Source: Myxococcales bacterium
GTDB taxonomy: Bacteria; Myxococcota; Myxococcia; Myxococcales; Myxococcaceae
NCBI GenBank assembly: GCA_020846875.1
Contig: JADLDB010000056.1
Location: forward strand, 1-64,000
Direction: 5' to 3'
DNA length: 64,000 nt
In this document: piece by piece, positions 11,438-20,206 of the stretch
Layout of the letters: each line of letters begins with the position of its first letter
How positions within the stretch are numbered: the stretch's first letter is position 1
The notes under the pieces: generated by a model
Databases searched by the model: none
The model's input: only the letters and a program-made list of their open reading frames with translations
Told to the model about the DNA's origin: nothing
Made by a program: the position numbers and the translations under genes

Positions 11438-13264
11438 ATGTTTTTCATCACCATGGCTGAGAAGGGCGGCGACACCCAGGAGCTGCTCTTCGAGAAGCCC
11501 GAGGTCACCATCGGCCGGCTGGCGGGCAACGACATCGTGCTCAACAAGGGCAACGTGTCGAAGTACCACACCAAGCTGGTGCTGAAGGACGGCAAGTACA
11601 TCGTGGTCGACTTGAAGTCGACCAACGGCACCTTCGTCAACGGCAAGAAGATCGCCGCGCCGCAGGTGGTGAAGCCCACCGACAAGATCTACATCGGCGA
11701 CTACATCTTGAACGTCGACGCGCCGCCTGAGGACCTGGAGCAGGAGGCGGCGCCCGACGGCGGCGAGGAGGGCGGCGAGGAAGGCGAGTACGAGGAGGAG
11801 GCGGCCGAGGAGGGTGGCGAGGAAGGCGGGGAAGAAGGCGAGTACGAGGAGGAGCAGGAGGAGGCGGCGCCCGAGGAGGAGGAGGAGGAGGAGGAACAGG
11901 AAGCGCCCCCCGAGGAAGAGCGCAAGAACATGCCCGCGTCGCTGCAGAACGCGATGCGCCGGCGCCAGCGCCACATCGATCCGCGGGTCGAGGCGTACGC
12001 CAACCTGCAGAAGGACATCCACGATCGGCTGATCGAGTACCTGGACCTGCGCCGCCTGGACATGGATCGCCTGGGCGACGAGGAGCTCTGGCGCCGCACC
12101 GAGAAGGCGATCCGCGACATCCTCGCGCAGATGGACGGGGATGGAGAGATCCCCGAGGAGGTCGACCAGGAGATGCTGCTGGTCGACGTCTTGAACGAGG
12201 CGCTCGGCCTGGGCCCGCTGGAGGCCTTCCTCGCTGACGACGACATCAGCGAGATCATGGTCAACCACGCCAACCAGATCTACATCGAGAAGAAGGGCAA
12301 GCTGCGCCTGTCCGAGAAGATCTTCTCGTCCAACCAGGCGGTGCTGGGCGTCATCGAGCGGATCGTCGCCCCCATCGGCCGCCGCATCGACGAGTCGAGC
12401 CCTCTGGTGGACGCGCGCCTCAAGGACGGCAGCCGCGTCAACGCGATCATCCCCCCGCTGGCGCTCAAAGGGCCGTGCATCACCATCCGCAAGTTCAAGC
12501 GCGACAAGCTGCAGGTGGCCGACCTGATCAAGTACAAGTCGATCACCCCGCAGATGGCCGAGTTCATGGAGATGTGCGTCAAGGCGCACAAGAACATCGT
12601 CATCTCGGGCGGCACCGGCTCCGGCAAGACGACGCTGCTCAACGTGATCAGCTCCTTCATCCCCGAGGGGGAGCGGATCATCACCGTGGAGGACGCCGCC
12701 GAGCTGCAGATGCACCAGGAGCACTGGGTGCAGCTCGAGTCGCGCCCGCCCAACCTCGAAGGCAAGGGCGCGATCACCATTCGCGACCTGGTGAAGAACT
12801 GCCTGCGCATGCGGCCGGACCGGATCGTCGTCGGAGAGTGTCGATCGGGCGAGGCGCTCGACATGCTCCAGGCGATGAACACCGGCCACGACGGCTCGCT
12901 GACTACGCTGCACGCCAACACGCCGCGTGACGGCCTCGCGCGCCTCGAGACGATGGTGATGATGGCGGGCATGGAGCTGCCCATCAAGGCGATCCGCGAG
13001 CAGATCGCGAGCGCGGTGCACATGATCATCCAGCAGACCCGCTTCAGCGACGGCAGCCGGAAGGTCAGCTACATCACCGAGGTGTCGGGTATGGAGGTCG
13101 ACATCGTCACCCTCCAGGACATCTTCTATTTCAAGCAGGAGGGCTTCACCGAAGACGGCAAGGTGCGCGGCCGCTACGTCGCCACCGGCTTCGTGCCCCG
13201 CTTCTACGACGAGCTGCAGCGGCGCGGCATCCCCGTCAACATGGGCATCTTCCGCGAGGAGTGA
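11438..13264 (+). CDS. FHA domain fused to CpaF/TadA-type secretion ATPase
   Basis: Hexameric ATPase that powers Tad-type assembly, fused to a phosphothreonine reader. The 608-residue protein has an FHA domain at residues 1-95 (TIGRLAGNDIVL, SKYHTKLVL, KSTNGTFVNG), a linker of almost pure Glu/Gly at about 98-165, then the CpaF core with N-terminal helices, Walker A GGTGSGKTTLLN (K397), a Walker B/Asp box (IITVEDAAELQ), MRPDRIVVGECR and the His box TLHANTPRDGL. Start ATG 11438 (MFFITMAEKGG) is chosen because FHA homology begins there; ATG 11453 is possible. A TAGAGT hexamer ends 7 bases upstream, suggesting a leaderless message. Kinase-dependent control of the motor is a natural inference. Confidence 0.95.
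   Translation: MFFITMAEKGGDTQELLFEKPEVTIGRLAGNDIVLNKGNVSKYHTKLVLKDGKYIVVDLKSTNGTFVNGKKIAAPQVVKPTDKIYIGDYILNVDAPPEDLEQEAAPDGGEEGGEEGEYEEEAAEEGGEEGGEEGEYEEEQEEAAPEEEEEEEEQEAPPEEERKNMPASLQNAMRRRQRHIDPRVEAYANLQKDIHDRLIEYLDLRRLDMDRLGDEELWRRTEKAIRDILAQMDGDGEIPEEVDQEMLLVDVLNEALGLGPLEAFLADDDISEIMVNHANQIYIEKKGKLRLSEKIFSSNQAVLGVIERIVAPIGRRIDESSPLVDARLKDGSRVNAIIPPLALKGPCITIRKFKRDKLQVADLIKYKSITPQMAEFMEMCVKAHKNIVISGGTGSGKTTLLNVISSFIPEGERIITVEDAAELQMHQEHWVQLESRPPNLEGKGAITIRDLVKNCLRMRPDRIVVGECRSGEALDMLQAMNTGHDGSLTTLHANTPRDGLARLETMVMMAGMELPIKAIREQIASAVHMIIQQTRFSDGSRKVSYITEVSGMEVDIVTLQDIFYFKQEGFTEDGKVRGRYVATGFVPRFYDELQRRGIPVNMGIFREE
11728..11934 (+). repeat. Acidic low-complexity linker with internal tandem repeats
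   Basis: Codons here are almost all GAG, GAA and GGC. The peptide repeats EEGGEEGEYEEE twice and then runs into consecutive Glu residues. It joins the FHA and ATPase domains of the CpaF-type protein and is expected to be disordered and strongly negative. Confidence 0.8.
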
Positions 13265-13273
13265 GAGCAAGCG

Positions 13274-15589
13274 ATGCCGACCCTGGTCATCCGCAACCCC
13301 GACGGGAGCCAGCAGGAGCAGGAGGTGGCCGGCCAGTTGACGGTCGGCCGCGCCGACGGGAACGACCTGGTGTTGTCGGAAGGCGGGGTGTCCCGCAACC
13401 ACGCCCGCTTCTTCCTGGAAGGCGCCGACGTGTTGCTGGAGGACGTGGGTAGCGCCAACGGGACGTGGGTGGACGGCGAGAAGATCGAGGCGCCCGTCAA
13501 GCTGAGCTCGAAGAGCCAGGTGGTGATCGGCGACTACGAGATCTCCCTCAAGGTGGGTAGCAAGGCCCTGCCCAGGCCCAACAAGGCGGCGGCCAAGCCT
13601 TCGAAGGAGCCCACCGCCGCCAGAGGCAAGCCGATCAAGGCCGGGGCGCCGCGCTCGACGCGGGTGGTGCAGGCGGTGAAGCCCAGCGGCGGGAGCGCGC
13701 TGGTGAAGCGGCCCGGTCCTCAGCGCGCCGCCGGGCCCCAGCTGCGCGGCCTCACCGGGCCGGTGACGGCCCAGACCTTCTCGTTGTCCGGGACGATGCT
13801 GGTGGGGCGGGTCGCGGGCGTGGATCTGCAGGTGGACGACGACTCGGTCAGCCGGCGCCACGCCGAGGTGGTGGTGAACGGCCGGGAGATCGTCCTGCGC
13901 GATCTCGGCAGCGCCAACGGCACCACGGTCAACGGCGCGCCCATCTCCGAGGACACGATCCTCAACCCGGGCGACATCATCCAGTTCGGGATCGTCGAGC
14001 TGATGTTCGAGACGGGTGGCTCCTCGGGCTCCCGCGCGCCGGTGAAGCGGCCCGGCAGCTCATCGGAGCGGCCCGGGCGGCCCCTGCGCAGCCGCGACGA
14101 CGACGAGGATCTGCGCAACGTGCCCACGGGCGAGGCCAGCGGCCCGCCGATGGATCCGAAGAAGAAGCGGCTCTTCATCATCGGCGGCTCGGTGGTGGGG
14201 CTGCTCTTCGTGCTGGTGCTGGTGAAGGCGCTCACCGCACCTCCGGACGTGGTGGACACTGGCCCGGTGTCGATGGGACCGGGGACGAGCAAGGGCCCTG
14301 CGGTGGCGGCCGACGATCCCGTCACCCAGATCGAGTCGCTGCTGGCCGAGTGCCGCCAGTACTCGTCGGCGGACACCGGGCACCCGGACTGGGCGCGCGC
14401 CCAGGCGGCCTGCGATCAGATCATCGAGCTCGAGCCGATCCACGAGGAAGCCAACCAGCTCCTCAAGAAGATCCGGGTGGAGAAGCTGTGCGAGGAAAAC
14501 CTGAACAAGGCGAGGGAGCTCCAGGCCTCCGGCCGCCTCGAGGAAGCGCTCGACGCCTACGCCAGGGTGAAGCCCGACTGCCCGGTGTACTTCCTGCGCG
14601 CCCTGTCTGGATCGAGGGAGCCGGTGGCCGAGGTGAAGAAGCTGGCCGCCGCCGACTGCAAGACCTACGCGACCAACGCCAAGTGGGAAAACGCCTTCCT
14701 GCGCTGCGAGGTGTACGCCCGGCTGGCCTGCCAGACGATGGAGCCGTCCGAGCTGTACCCGCCGGCGCTCACCAGGCTGAAGCTGGACGGGCCCCTGGGC
14801 AAGGCCGACTGGCGCCCGAAGGATCCGCTGTACATCAACTTCCTCAAGGCCCGCGAGCGGGTGAAGCCCGGCGAGCCGATGTGGCAGTGCCCGGAGATCC
14901 CCGCCTTCCGCCCGCCGCCGCCTCCGCCCGATCCAGGCAAGGCCTTCAAGGAGGAGCTGGTGCGCCGGTTCCCCGAGAGCGAGCTGGGCCGGGCGTTGAC
15001 GCTGTACTTCGACGGGAAGTTCAACGAGGCGCCGGTGCCGATCCAGAAGGTGCTGGAGAACGTGAGCAAGGCCCAGCACCACCAGAGCGCGCGCGCCCTG
15101 CTGCTCGACGTCAACAACGTCATCAACTACTACCAGAACGGCGTCACCGAGCTGACCAACGAGCGGCCCGACAAGGCCGAGGAGCCCTTCAAGAAGGCGC
15201 TCACGCTCGACGAGAAGCTGATGCTGGGGGACCGGGCCGCGAAGATGAGCGAAGAGGATCGCCGCCGCGAGGTCGATCGCCGGCCGTCCTTCGTGCGCCG
15301 CACCATCGTCGAGACCATGTCGTCGAACTGCTACCAGCGCGGCAAGGCGCTCGCCGATCGCAAGGACTTCCGCCAGGCGTGCAAGATCTGGAAGCTGGGC
15401 GCCTCCTTCAGCCGCGGCAACATCGATCTGCTCAAGGCGCTCACCAACGTCTGCACCCAGAAGGCGCGCACCACGCTGGATCAGGCGTCGAACTGCGCGC
15501 AGCTCCAGCAGGTGCTGGACTTCGCGGTGGACGGCGACGGCTTCAAGCAGCAGGCCGAAGCCGCCATGGCCGAGCAGGGCTGCAACTAG
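13274..15589 (+). CDS. Double-FHA, single-span membrane protein with helical-repeat C-terminus
   Basis: A 771-residue protein with FHA domain 1 at residues 1-98 (TVGRADGNDLVL, VSRNHARF, GSANGTWVDG) and FHA domain 2 at about 155-255 (LVGRVAGVDLQV, SRRHAEV, GSANGTTVNG). A basic KKKR stop-transfer and one transmembrane helix lie near 296-318. The remaining 450 residues are helical and TPR-like (AQAACDQIIELEPIHEEANQLLKKI, ASGRLEEALDAYARV) and would lie across the membrane in the periplasm. It follows the FHA-CpaF gene by 9 bases with GAGGAGTGAGAG overlapping that gene's end, so it belongs to the Tad-like operon. It could couple cytoplasmic phosphothreonine signals to the periplasmic machine; this role is inferred. 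Confidence 0.9.
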   Translation: MPTLVIRNPDGSQQEQEVAGQLTVGRADGNDLVLSEGGVSRNHARFFLEGADVLLEDVGSANGTWVDGEKIEAPVKLSSKSQVVIGDYEISLKVGSKALPRPNKAAAKPSKEPTAARGKPIKAGAPRSTRVVQAVKPSGGSALVKRPGPQRAAGPQLRGLTGPVTAQTFSLSGTMLVGRVAGVDLQVDDDSVSRRHAEVVVNGREIVLRDLGSANGTTVNGAPISEDTILNPGDIIQFGIVELMFETGGSSGSRAPVKRPGSSSERPGRPLRSRDDDEDLRNVPTGEASGPPMDPKKKRLFIIGGSVVGLLFVLVLVKALTAPPDVVDTGPVSMGPGTSKGPAVAADDPVTQIESLLAECRQYSSADTGHPDWARAQAACDQIIELEPIHEEANQLLKKIRVEKLCEENLNKARELQASGRLEEALDAYARVKPDCPVYFLRALSGSREPVAEVKKLAAADCKTYATNAKWENAFLRCEVYARLACQTMEPSELYPPALTRLKLDGPLGKADWRPKDPLYINFLKARERVKPGEPMWQCPEIPAFRPPPPPPDPGKAFKEELVRRFPESELGRALTLYFDGKFNEAPVPIQKVLENVSKAQHHQSARALLLDVNNVINYYQNGVTELTNERPDKAEEPFKKALTLDEKLMLGDRAAKMSEEDRRREVDRRPSFVRRTIVETMSSNCYQRGKALADRKDFRQACKIWKLGASFSRGNIDLLKALTNVCTQKARTTLDQASNCAQLQQVLDFAVDGDGFKQQAEAAMAEQGCN

Positions 15590-15615
15590 CAGAGGCCCGT
15601 GCTACCTCGCCCCCC

Positions 15616-18348
15616 ATGGTCTCGCGCCAGGGGGAACTCTTCTCGGTGGATCCCGCGCCTGCACCGCGGGCGAGCGCCGAGCCCCAACAGCCGCAGCCAG
15701 CGCCGAAGAGCGCCGGCCCGAGGACGATCACCCTGGTGGACGCGTCAGGCTTCATCTTCCGCGCGTACCACGCGCTGCCGCCGCTCACGACCTCGAAGGG
15801 CGTGCCCACCCACGCGGTGCTGGGCTTCGCCCGCATGCTGCTCAAGCTGTTGCGCGAGCGGCAGCCCACCCACCTCGCGCTGTGCTTCGACAAGGACAGC
15901 CGCAAGGGCCGCCTCGCCATCGATCCGCAGTACAAGGCCAACCGGGAGGCGCCGCCCGCCGACCTCGTCAGCCAGTTCTCGCTGATCCGCAAGGTGGCCG
16001 GCGTGTTGAACCTGCCGATCATCGAGGTCGAGGGCTGGGAGGCGGATGACGTGATCGCCACCCTGGTGGACCGCGCGCGGGCGAAGGGCTTCCAGGTCGA
16101 GATCGTCTCCAGCGACAAGGACCTGCTGCAGTTGTTGGCGGACGACGTTCGCCTGTTCGATCCCGTCAAGGACAAGCCGATCACCGAGGCGGACGCGCTG
16201 GAGAAGTACGGAGTCGCCGCGGCGCAGCTGCGCGACTACCAGGCGTTGGTGGGCGATCCGATCGACAACATCCCCAAGGTGCCGGGGATCGGCCCCAAGA
16301 CGGCCGCCGAGCTGCTCAAGCAGTTCGGCTCGGTGGACGCGCTGCTCGCCCGCCTCGACGAGGTGGCGAAGCCGAAGACCCGGGAGGCGATCAAAGCGAA
16401 CCGGGAGCAACTGCTGCGCGCGCTCCAGTTGGTCAGCTTCCGCCGCGATCTGCCCGTGGAGGCGGATCCCGAAGCGTTGGCCCGCCGCGAGCTGCACCAG
16501 GCCGAGGCCCGCGCGCTCTTCACCGAGCTCGAGTTCTTCCGGTTGATCGGCGAGATGCCGGCCCCGCCGCCCACGCCCCTGCAGCAGGAGGCGAAGGTGG
16601 TGGCCGACGCGGCGGGCCTGCGCGAGGTGGCCGACGCGTTGGCGCGGGCGTCGCGCGCGTCCTTCGCGCCCGCCTTCGAGGGGGAGCCGCACTCGGCGAC
16701 GCTGGCGGGTCTGGGGGTGCTGGCCGCGGGCAGCTGCTTCTACGTGGACGTGGCGGCGGCGGGCGGACCCGCGGTGCGCGAAGCGCTGGGCCATTCGCTC
16801 AAGCGCGAGGGCCTGGAGGTGGCGGCGCACGACGGGAAGGCGCTGCTCCACCTGCTGCGCTCCGTGGGCATCGAGGGCGTCCACCTGGCCACCGACATCG
16901 AGCTGCTCTCGTACCTGATGAACCCGTCGCGCAAGGAGCACGCGCTGGCGGACCTCGCCCGGGAGCGGCTGCGCACGGAGCTGCCCGCCTGGCCGGACGG
17001 AGTGGCGGGCCGGGGGAAGGCGGCGCTGGTGGAGGTGCCGGTGCCTCGCCGGGCCGCCGTCTTCGGAGCCGCGGCGGACGCCATCGATCGCCTCGCTCCC
17101 GAGCTGTGGACCGAAGCGGAAGGGGTGGGACTGGCCGGGCTGGCGCGGGAGCTGGAGCTGCCGCTGGTGCCGGTGCTGGCGAAGATGGAGGCGGCGGGGG
17201 TGCTGGTGGATCGCGGGGCGCTGGCGGAGATCTCCACCCAGGTGGACCATGCCTGCGGCGCGCTGCTCCAGGCGGTGTACAAGCACGCCGGCCGCGAGTT
17301 CAACGTCGGCTCCCCGCTGCAGCTCGCGCAGGTGCTGTACGAGGACTTGAAGCTGCCGATCCTCAAGAAGGGCAAGACGGGACCGTCCACGGATCACGAG
17401 GTGCTGGAGAAGCTGGCCGAGCAGCACCCGCTGCCCGGGGCGATCATGGAGTACCGGGAGGTGGCCAAGCTGAAGAGCACCTACCTGGACACGCTGCCCG
17501 GGCTGATCGGCGCGGACGGGCGGATCCGCACCACCTTCCACCAGGCGGCGGCGGCCACCGGGCGGCTGTCGTCCACCAACCCCAACCTCCAGAACATTCC
17601 CATCCGCACCGAGGTGGGGAAGCAGATCCGCCGGGCCTTCGTCGCCGCGCCGGGCCAGGTGCTGGTGTCGGCGGACTACAGCCAGGTGGAGCTGCGGATC
17701 CTCGCCCACATCTGTGGGGACGAGGGGCTCGTCCGCGCGTTTGCCGAGGAGGCCGACGTGCACGCGCGCACCGCGGCAGAGGTCTTCGGGGTGGCGATCG
17801 ACGCGGTGACGGCGGATCAGCGGCGCGCGGCGAAGATGGTCAACTACGGGATCGCCTACGGGCTGTCGCCGCACGGGTTGTCCACCCGCCTCAACATCCC
17901 CGTGGAGGAGGCGAGGTCGATCATCGATCGCTACTTCTCCCGCTTCCCGGGCATCGCGCGGTACGTGGACGAGACGATCGAGAAGGCGAAGCGCTCGGGC
18001 TACGTCGAGAGCCTGTTCGGCCGGCGCCGGTACATGCCGGACCTGGTGTCGCGCAACCGCAGCGTGGCGATGGCCGCCGAGCGCGCGGCGATCAACATGC
18101 CGATCCAGGGCACGGCGGCGGATCTGGTGAAGCGCGCCATGCTCGAGCTCGATCGCGCGATCCCCCGGGCGGGCCTCGGGGGACGCATGCTGCTGCAGGT
18201 GCACGACGAGCTGCTCTTCGAGTCGCCCGAGGGCGAGGCGCAGCAGTTGGCCGAGCTGGCCAGGCGGGCGATGGCGGAGGTGGCGAGCCTCAAGGTGGCG
18301 CTGGTGGTGGACGTGGGGATCGGGCGCAGCTGGGCAGAGGCGCACTGA
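15616..18348 (+). CDS. polA: DNA polymerase I
   Basis: Repair and Okazaki-fragment polymerase, 910 residues. A Pro/Ala-rich leader of about 35 residues precedes the 5'-3' nuclease domain (TLVDASGFIFRAYHALPPL, EADDVIATL, VSSDKDLLQLL, GDPIDNIPKVPGIGPKTA). The middle domain has the 3'-5' exonuclease fold but not its metal ligands: the usual DxE reads AFEGEP and the two later Asp positions read L and A by my alignment to E. coli Pol I, so proofreading is probably lost, as in Thermus and Bacillus enzymes. The polymerase domain is intact: motif A DYSQVELRILAH, motif B RRAAKMVNYGIAYG, motif C QVHDELLFE. Start ATG 15616 was chosen because the open frame upstream lies inside the previous gene. Confidence 0.96.
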   Translation: MVSRQGELFSVDPAPAPRASAEPQQPQPAPKSAGPRTITLVDASGFIFRAYHALPPLTTSKGVPTHAVLGFARMLLKLLRERQPTHLALCFDKDSRKGRLAIDPQYKANREAPPADLVSQFSLIRKVAGVLNLPIIEVEGWEADDVIATLVDRARAKGFQVEIVSSDKDLLQLLADDVRLFDPVKDKPITEADALEKYGVAAAQLRDYQALVGDPIDNIPKVPGIGPKTAAELLKQFGSVDALLARLDEVAKPKTREAIKANREQLLRALQLVSFRRDLPVEADPEALARRELHQAEARALFTELEFFRLIGEMPAPPPTPLQQEAKVVADAAGLREVADALARASRASFAPAFEGEPHSATLAGLGVLAAGSCFYVDVAAAGGPAVREALGHSLKREGLEVAAHDGKALLHLLRSVGIEGVHLATDIELLSYLMNPSRKEHALADLARERLRTELPAWPDGVAGRGKAALVEVPVPRRAAVFGAAADAIDRLAPELWTEAEGVGLAGLARELELPLVPVLAKMEAAGVLVDRGALAEISTQVDHACGALLQAVYKHAGREFNVGSPLQLAQVLYEDLKLPILKKGKTGPSTDHEVLEKLAEQHPLPGAIMEYREVAKLKSTYLDTLPGLIGADGRIRTTFHQAAAATGRLSSTNPNLQNIPIRTEVGKQIRRAFVAAPGQVLVSADYSQVELRILAHICGDEGLVRAFAEEADVHARTAAEVFGVAIDAVTADQRRAAKMVNYGIAYGLSPHGLSTRLNIPVEEARSIIDRYFSRFPGIARYVDETIEKAKRSGYVESLFGRRRYMPDLVSRNRSVAMAAERAAINMPIQGTAADLVKRAMLELDRAIPRAGLGGRMLLQVHDELLFESPEGEAQQLAELARRAMAEVASLKVALVVDVGIGRSWAEAH

Positions 18349-18414
18349 AACGGCTCAGCGCAGCCGGGTTCTGGCGCTACACTCCCGCGCTCCCAAGGGG
18401 GAGATCACCACCAC

Positions 18415-20202
18415 ATGGCGCGCAACGCGGTGAAGACGGATCCGGGGTCCCTGGTGTCGGGGCTGGCGAGCAGCCTGAACGCGCTGGAGGCCTCGGTGGC
18501 GCGGCAGTCCGAGCGCTTCACGGCGCTGATCGAGATCGGCGCAGAGATCAGCCGCGCGCGCGACGTGGACGGCCTGCTCGCCACGGTGATGGACCGGCTC
18601 ACCGGGCTGCTCGGCGCCGAGGCGGCCACCCTCTTCATGTACGATCCGGAAGCCGACGAGCTGTGGAGCCGGGTGCTGCGCGGCACCAGCTTGAAGGAGA
18701 TCCGCTTCGCCGCCGACCTGGGCATCGCCGGCTACGTCTTCAAGTCCGGCAGGACGCTGCTGCTTGGCGACGCGTACTCCGACATCCACTTCAACCCCGA
18801 GATCGACAAGCGGACCGGCTTCCGCACCCGCTCGGTGATCGCCACCCCGCTGCGCCACATGAGCGCCGGGGTCAACGGGGTGCTGCAGGTGCTCGATCGC
18901 CGAATCGACGTCTTCAACGGCGAGGACAAGGCGCTGGTGGAAGGCGTGGCCTCGCAGGTGGCCGCGGTGCTCGATCACGTGCTGCTGGTGGAAGAGCTCA
19001 AGGCCCGTAGCGCCGAGCTGGCCCGCCGCGCGCACGAGCTCGACGTGCTGTTCGAGGTGGAGCAGGGGCTCTCGGGCACCGGGGAGCAGGCCGATTTGCT
19101 GGACGGGATCCTCGCCCGCGCCTCCGAGGTGATCGGCGCGAAGGCGGGCAGCGTGCTCCTTCTGGAGGACGACCGCGACAGTCTGTACTTCCGCTCGGCA
19201 CGCGGCGAGAAGAGCGAGGCGCTCAAGGCGGTGCGGCTGAAGGCGGGGCAGGGCATCGCCGGCTACGTCGCGGCCTCGGGCGAGGTGGTGCGGGTGGACG
19301 ACGCCGACGCCAGCGATCACTTCGACAAGGCCCTGGCGAAGAAGCTGGGCTACCCGGTGGGCTCGGTGCTGTGCGTGCCGATCCAGGTCCAGGGGAAGAG
19401 CGTGGGCGCGCTGGAGCTGCTCAACAAGCCTGGTGGCTTTCGCGCGGGGGACGAGCGGCTGGCGGTGCTGCTGGCCGGGCAGGTGGGGCGGGCGCTGGTG
19501 CTGCGGCAGTCGCGCGAGGAGGCGGAGCGCAAGGCGCGGCTGGCGGCGATCGGCCAGCTGATGGCCGGCGTGCTGCACGATCTGCGCACGCCGATGACGG
19601 TGATCGCCGGCTACGCCGAGATGATGGCGGTGGAGGACGACGCGCAGACGCGCGCGGAGATGTCGAAGGCGATCCTCGCTCAGCTGGAGAACATGGCGGT
19701 CATGCAGCGCGAGACCCTGGCCTTCGCCCGCGGCGAGCGGACCGTCTTCGTCCGCAAGGTGTACCTGCACGCCTTCATGAAGGACCTGGACGAGCAGCTC
19801 CAGCAGGAGTTCTCTGGCTCGCAGGTCGAGTGCAAGGTGCAGGTGGGCTACACCGGGCTGGCGCGCTTCGACGAGGCCAAGCTGCGGCGGGCGATCTTCA
19901 ACCTGGCGCGCAACGCGATCGACGCCATGCCCGGCGGCGGTCGCTTCGTGGTGTCGGTGGAGCGCGAGGGCGGCGAGCTGATCTTCCGCGCCCAGGACAA
20001 CGGCCCGGGCATTCCCCCGGAGATCGCCGGCAAGCTGTTCGAGTCCTTCGTCACCGCCGGGAAGAAGCACGGCACCGGGCTGGGGCTGGCGATCGTCCGG
20101 AAGATCGCCCAAGAGCACGGCGGCGGCGCGGCCTGCAAGTCGAAGGTCGGCAAGGGCAGCACCTTCGAGATCCGGATCCCCGCCGGCACGCCCAACGACT
20201 GA
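18415..20202 (+). CDS. GAF-GAF sensor histidine kinase
   Basis: Soluble 595-residue sensor kinase with no membrane span. Two GAF domains (about residues 35-185 and 215-360) each end in typical stretches (SVIATPLRHMSAGVNGVLQVLD; SVLCVPIQVQGKSVGALELLN) joined by a coiled helix. The HisKA box GVLHDLRTPMTVIAGYAEMM has phospho-acceptor H388. The ATPase domain shows the N box (NLARNAIDAMPGG), G1 DNGPGIPPE and G2 HGTGLGLAIVRKI. The ligand of the GAF domains cannot be told. No response regulator is adjacent, so it is an orphan kinase. The start at ATG 18415 has GGGGAG upstream. Its stop lies four bases from the convergent transporter gene. Confidence 0.94.
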   Translation: MARNAVKTDPGSLVSGLASSLNALEASVARQSERFTALIEIGAEISRARDVDGLLATVMDRLTGLLGAEAATLFMYDPEADELWSRVLRGTSLKEIRFAADLGIAGYVFKSGRTLLLGDAYSDIHFNPEIDKRTGFRTRSVIATPLRHMSAGVNGVLQVLDRRIDVFNGEDKALVEGVASQVAAVLDHVLLVEELKARSAELARRAHELDVLFEVEQGLSGTGEQADLLDGILARASEVIGAKAGSVLLLEDDRDSLYFRSARGEKSEALKAVRLKAGQGIAGYVAASGEVVRVDDADASDHFDKALAKKLGYPVGSVLCVPIQVQGKSVGALELLNKPGGFRAGDERLAVLLAGQVGRALVLRQSREEAERKARLAAIGQLMAGVLHDLRTPMTVIAGYAEMMAVEDDAQTRAEMSKAILAQLENMAVMQRETLAFARGERTVFVRKVYLHAFMKDLDEQLQQEFSGSQVECKVQVGYTGLARFDEAKLRRAIFNLARNAIDAMPGGGRFVVSVEREGGELIFRAQDNGPGIPPEIAGKLFESFVTAGKKHGTGLGLAIVRKIAQEHGGGAACKSKVGKGSTFEIRIPAGTPND

Positions 20203-20206
20203 AGCT

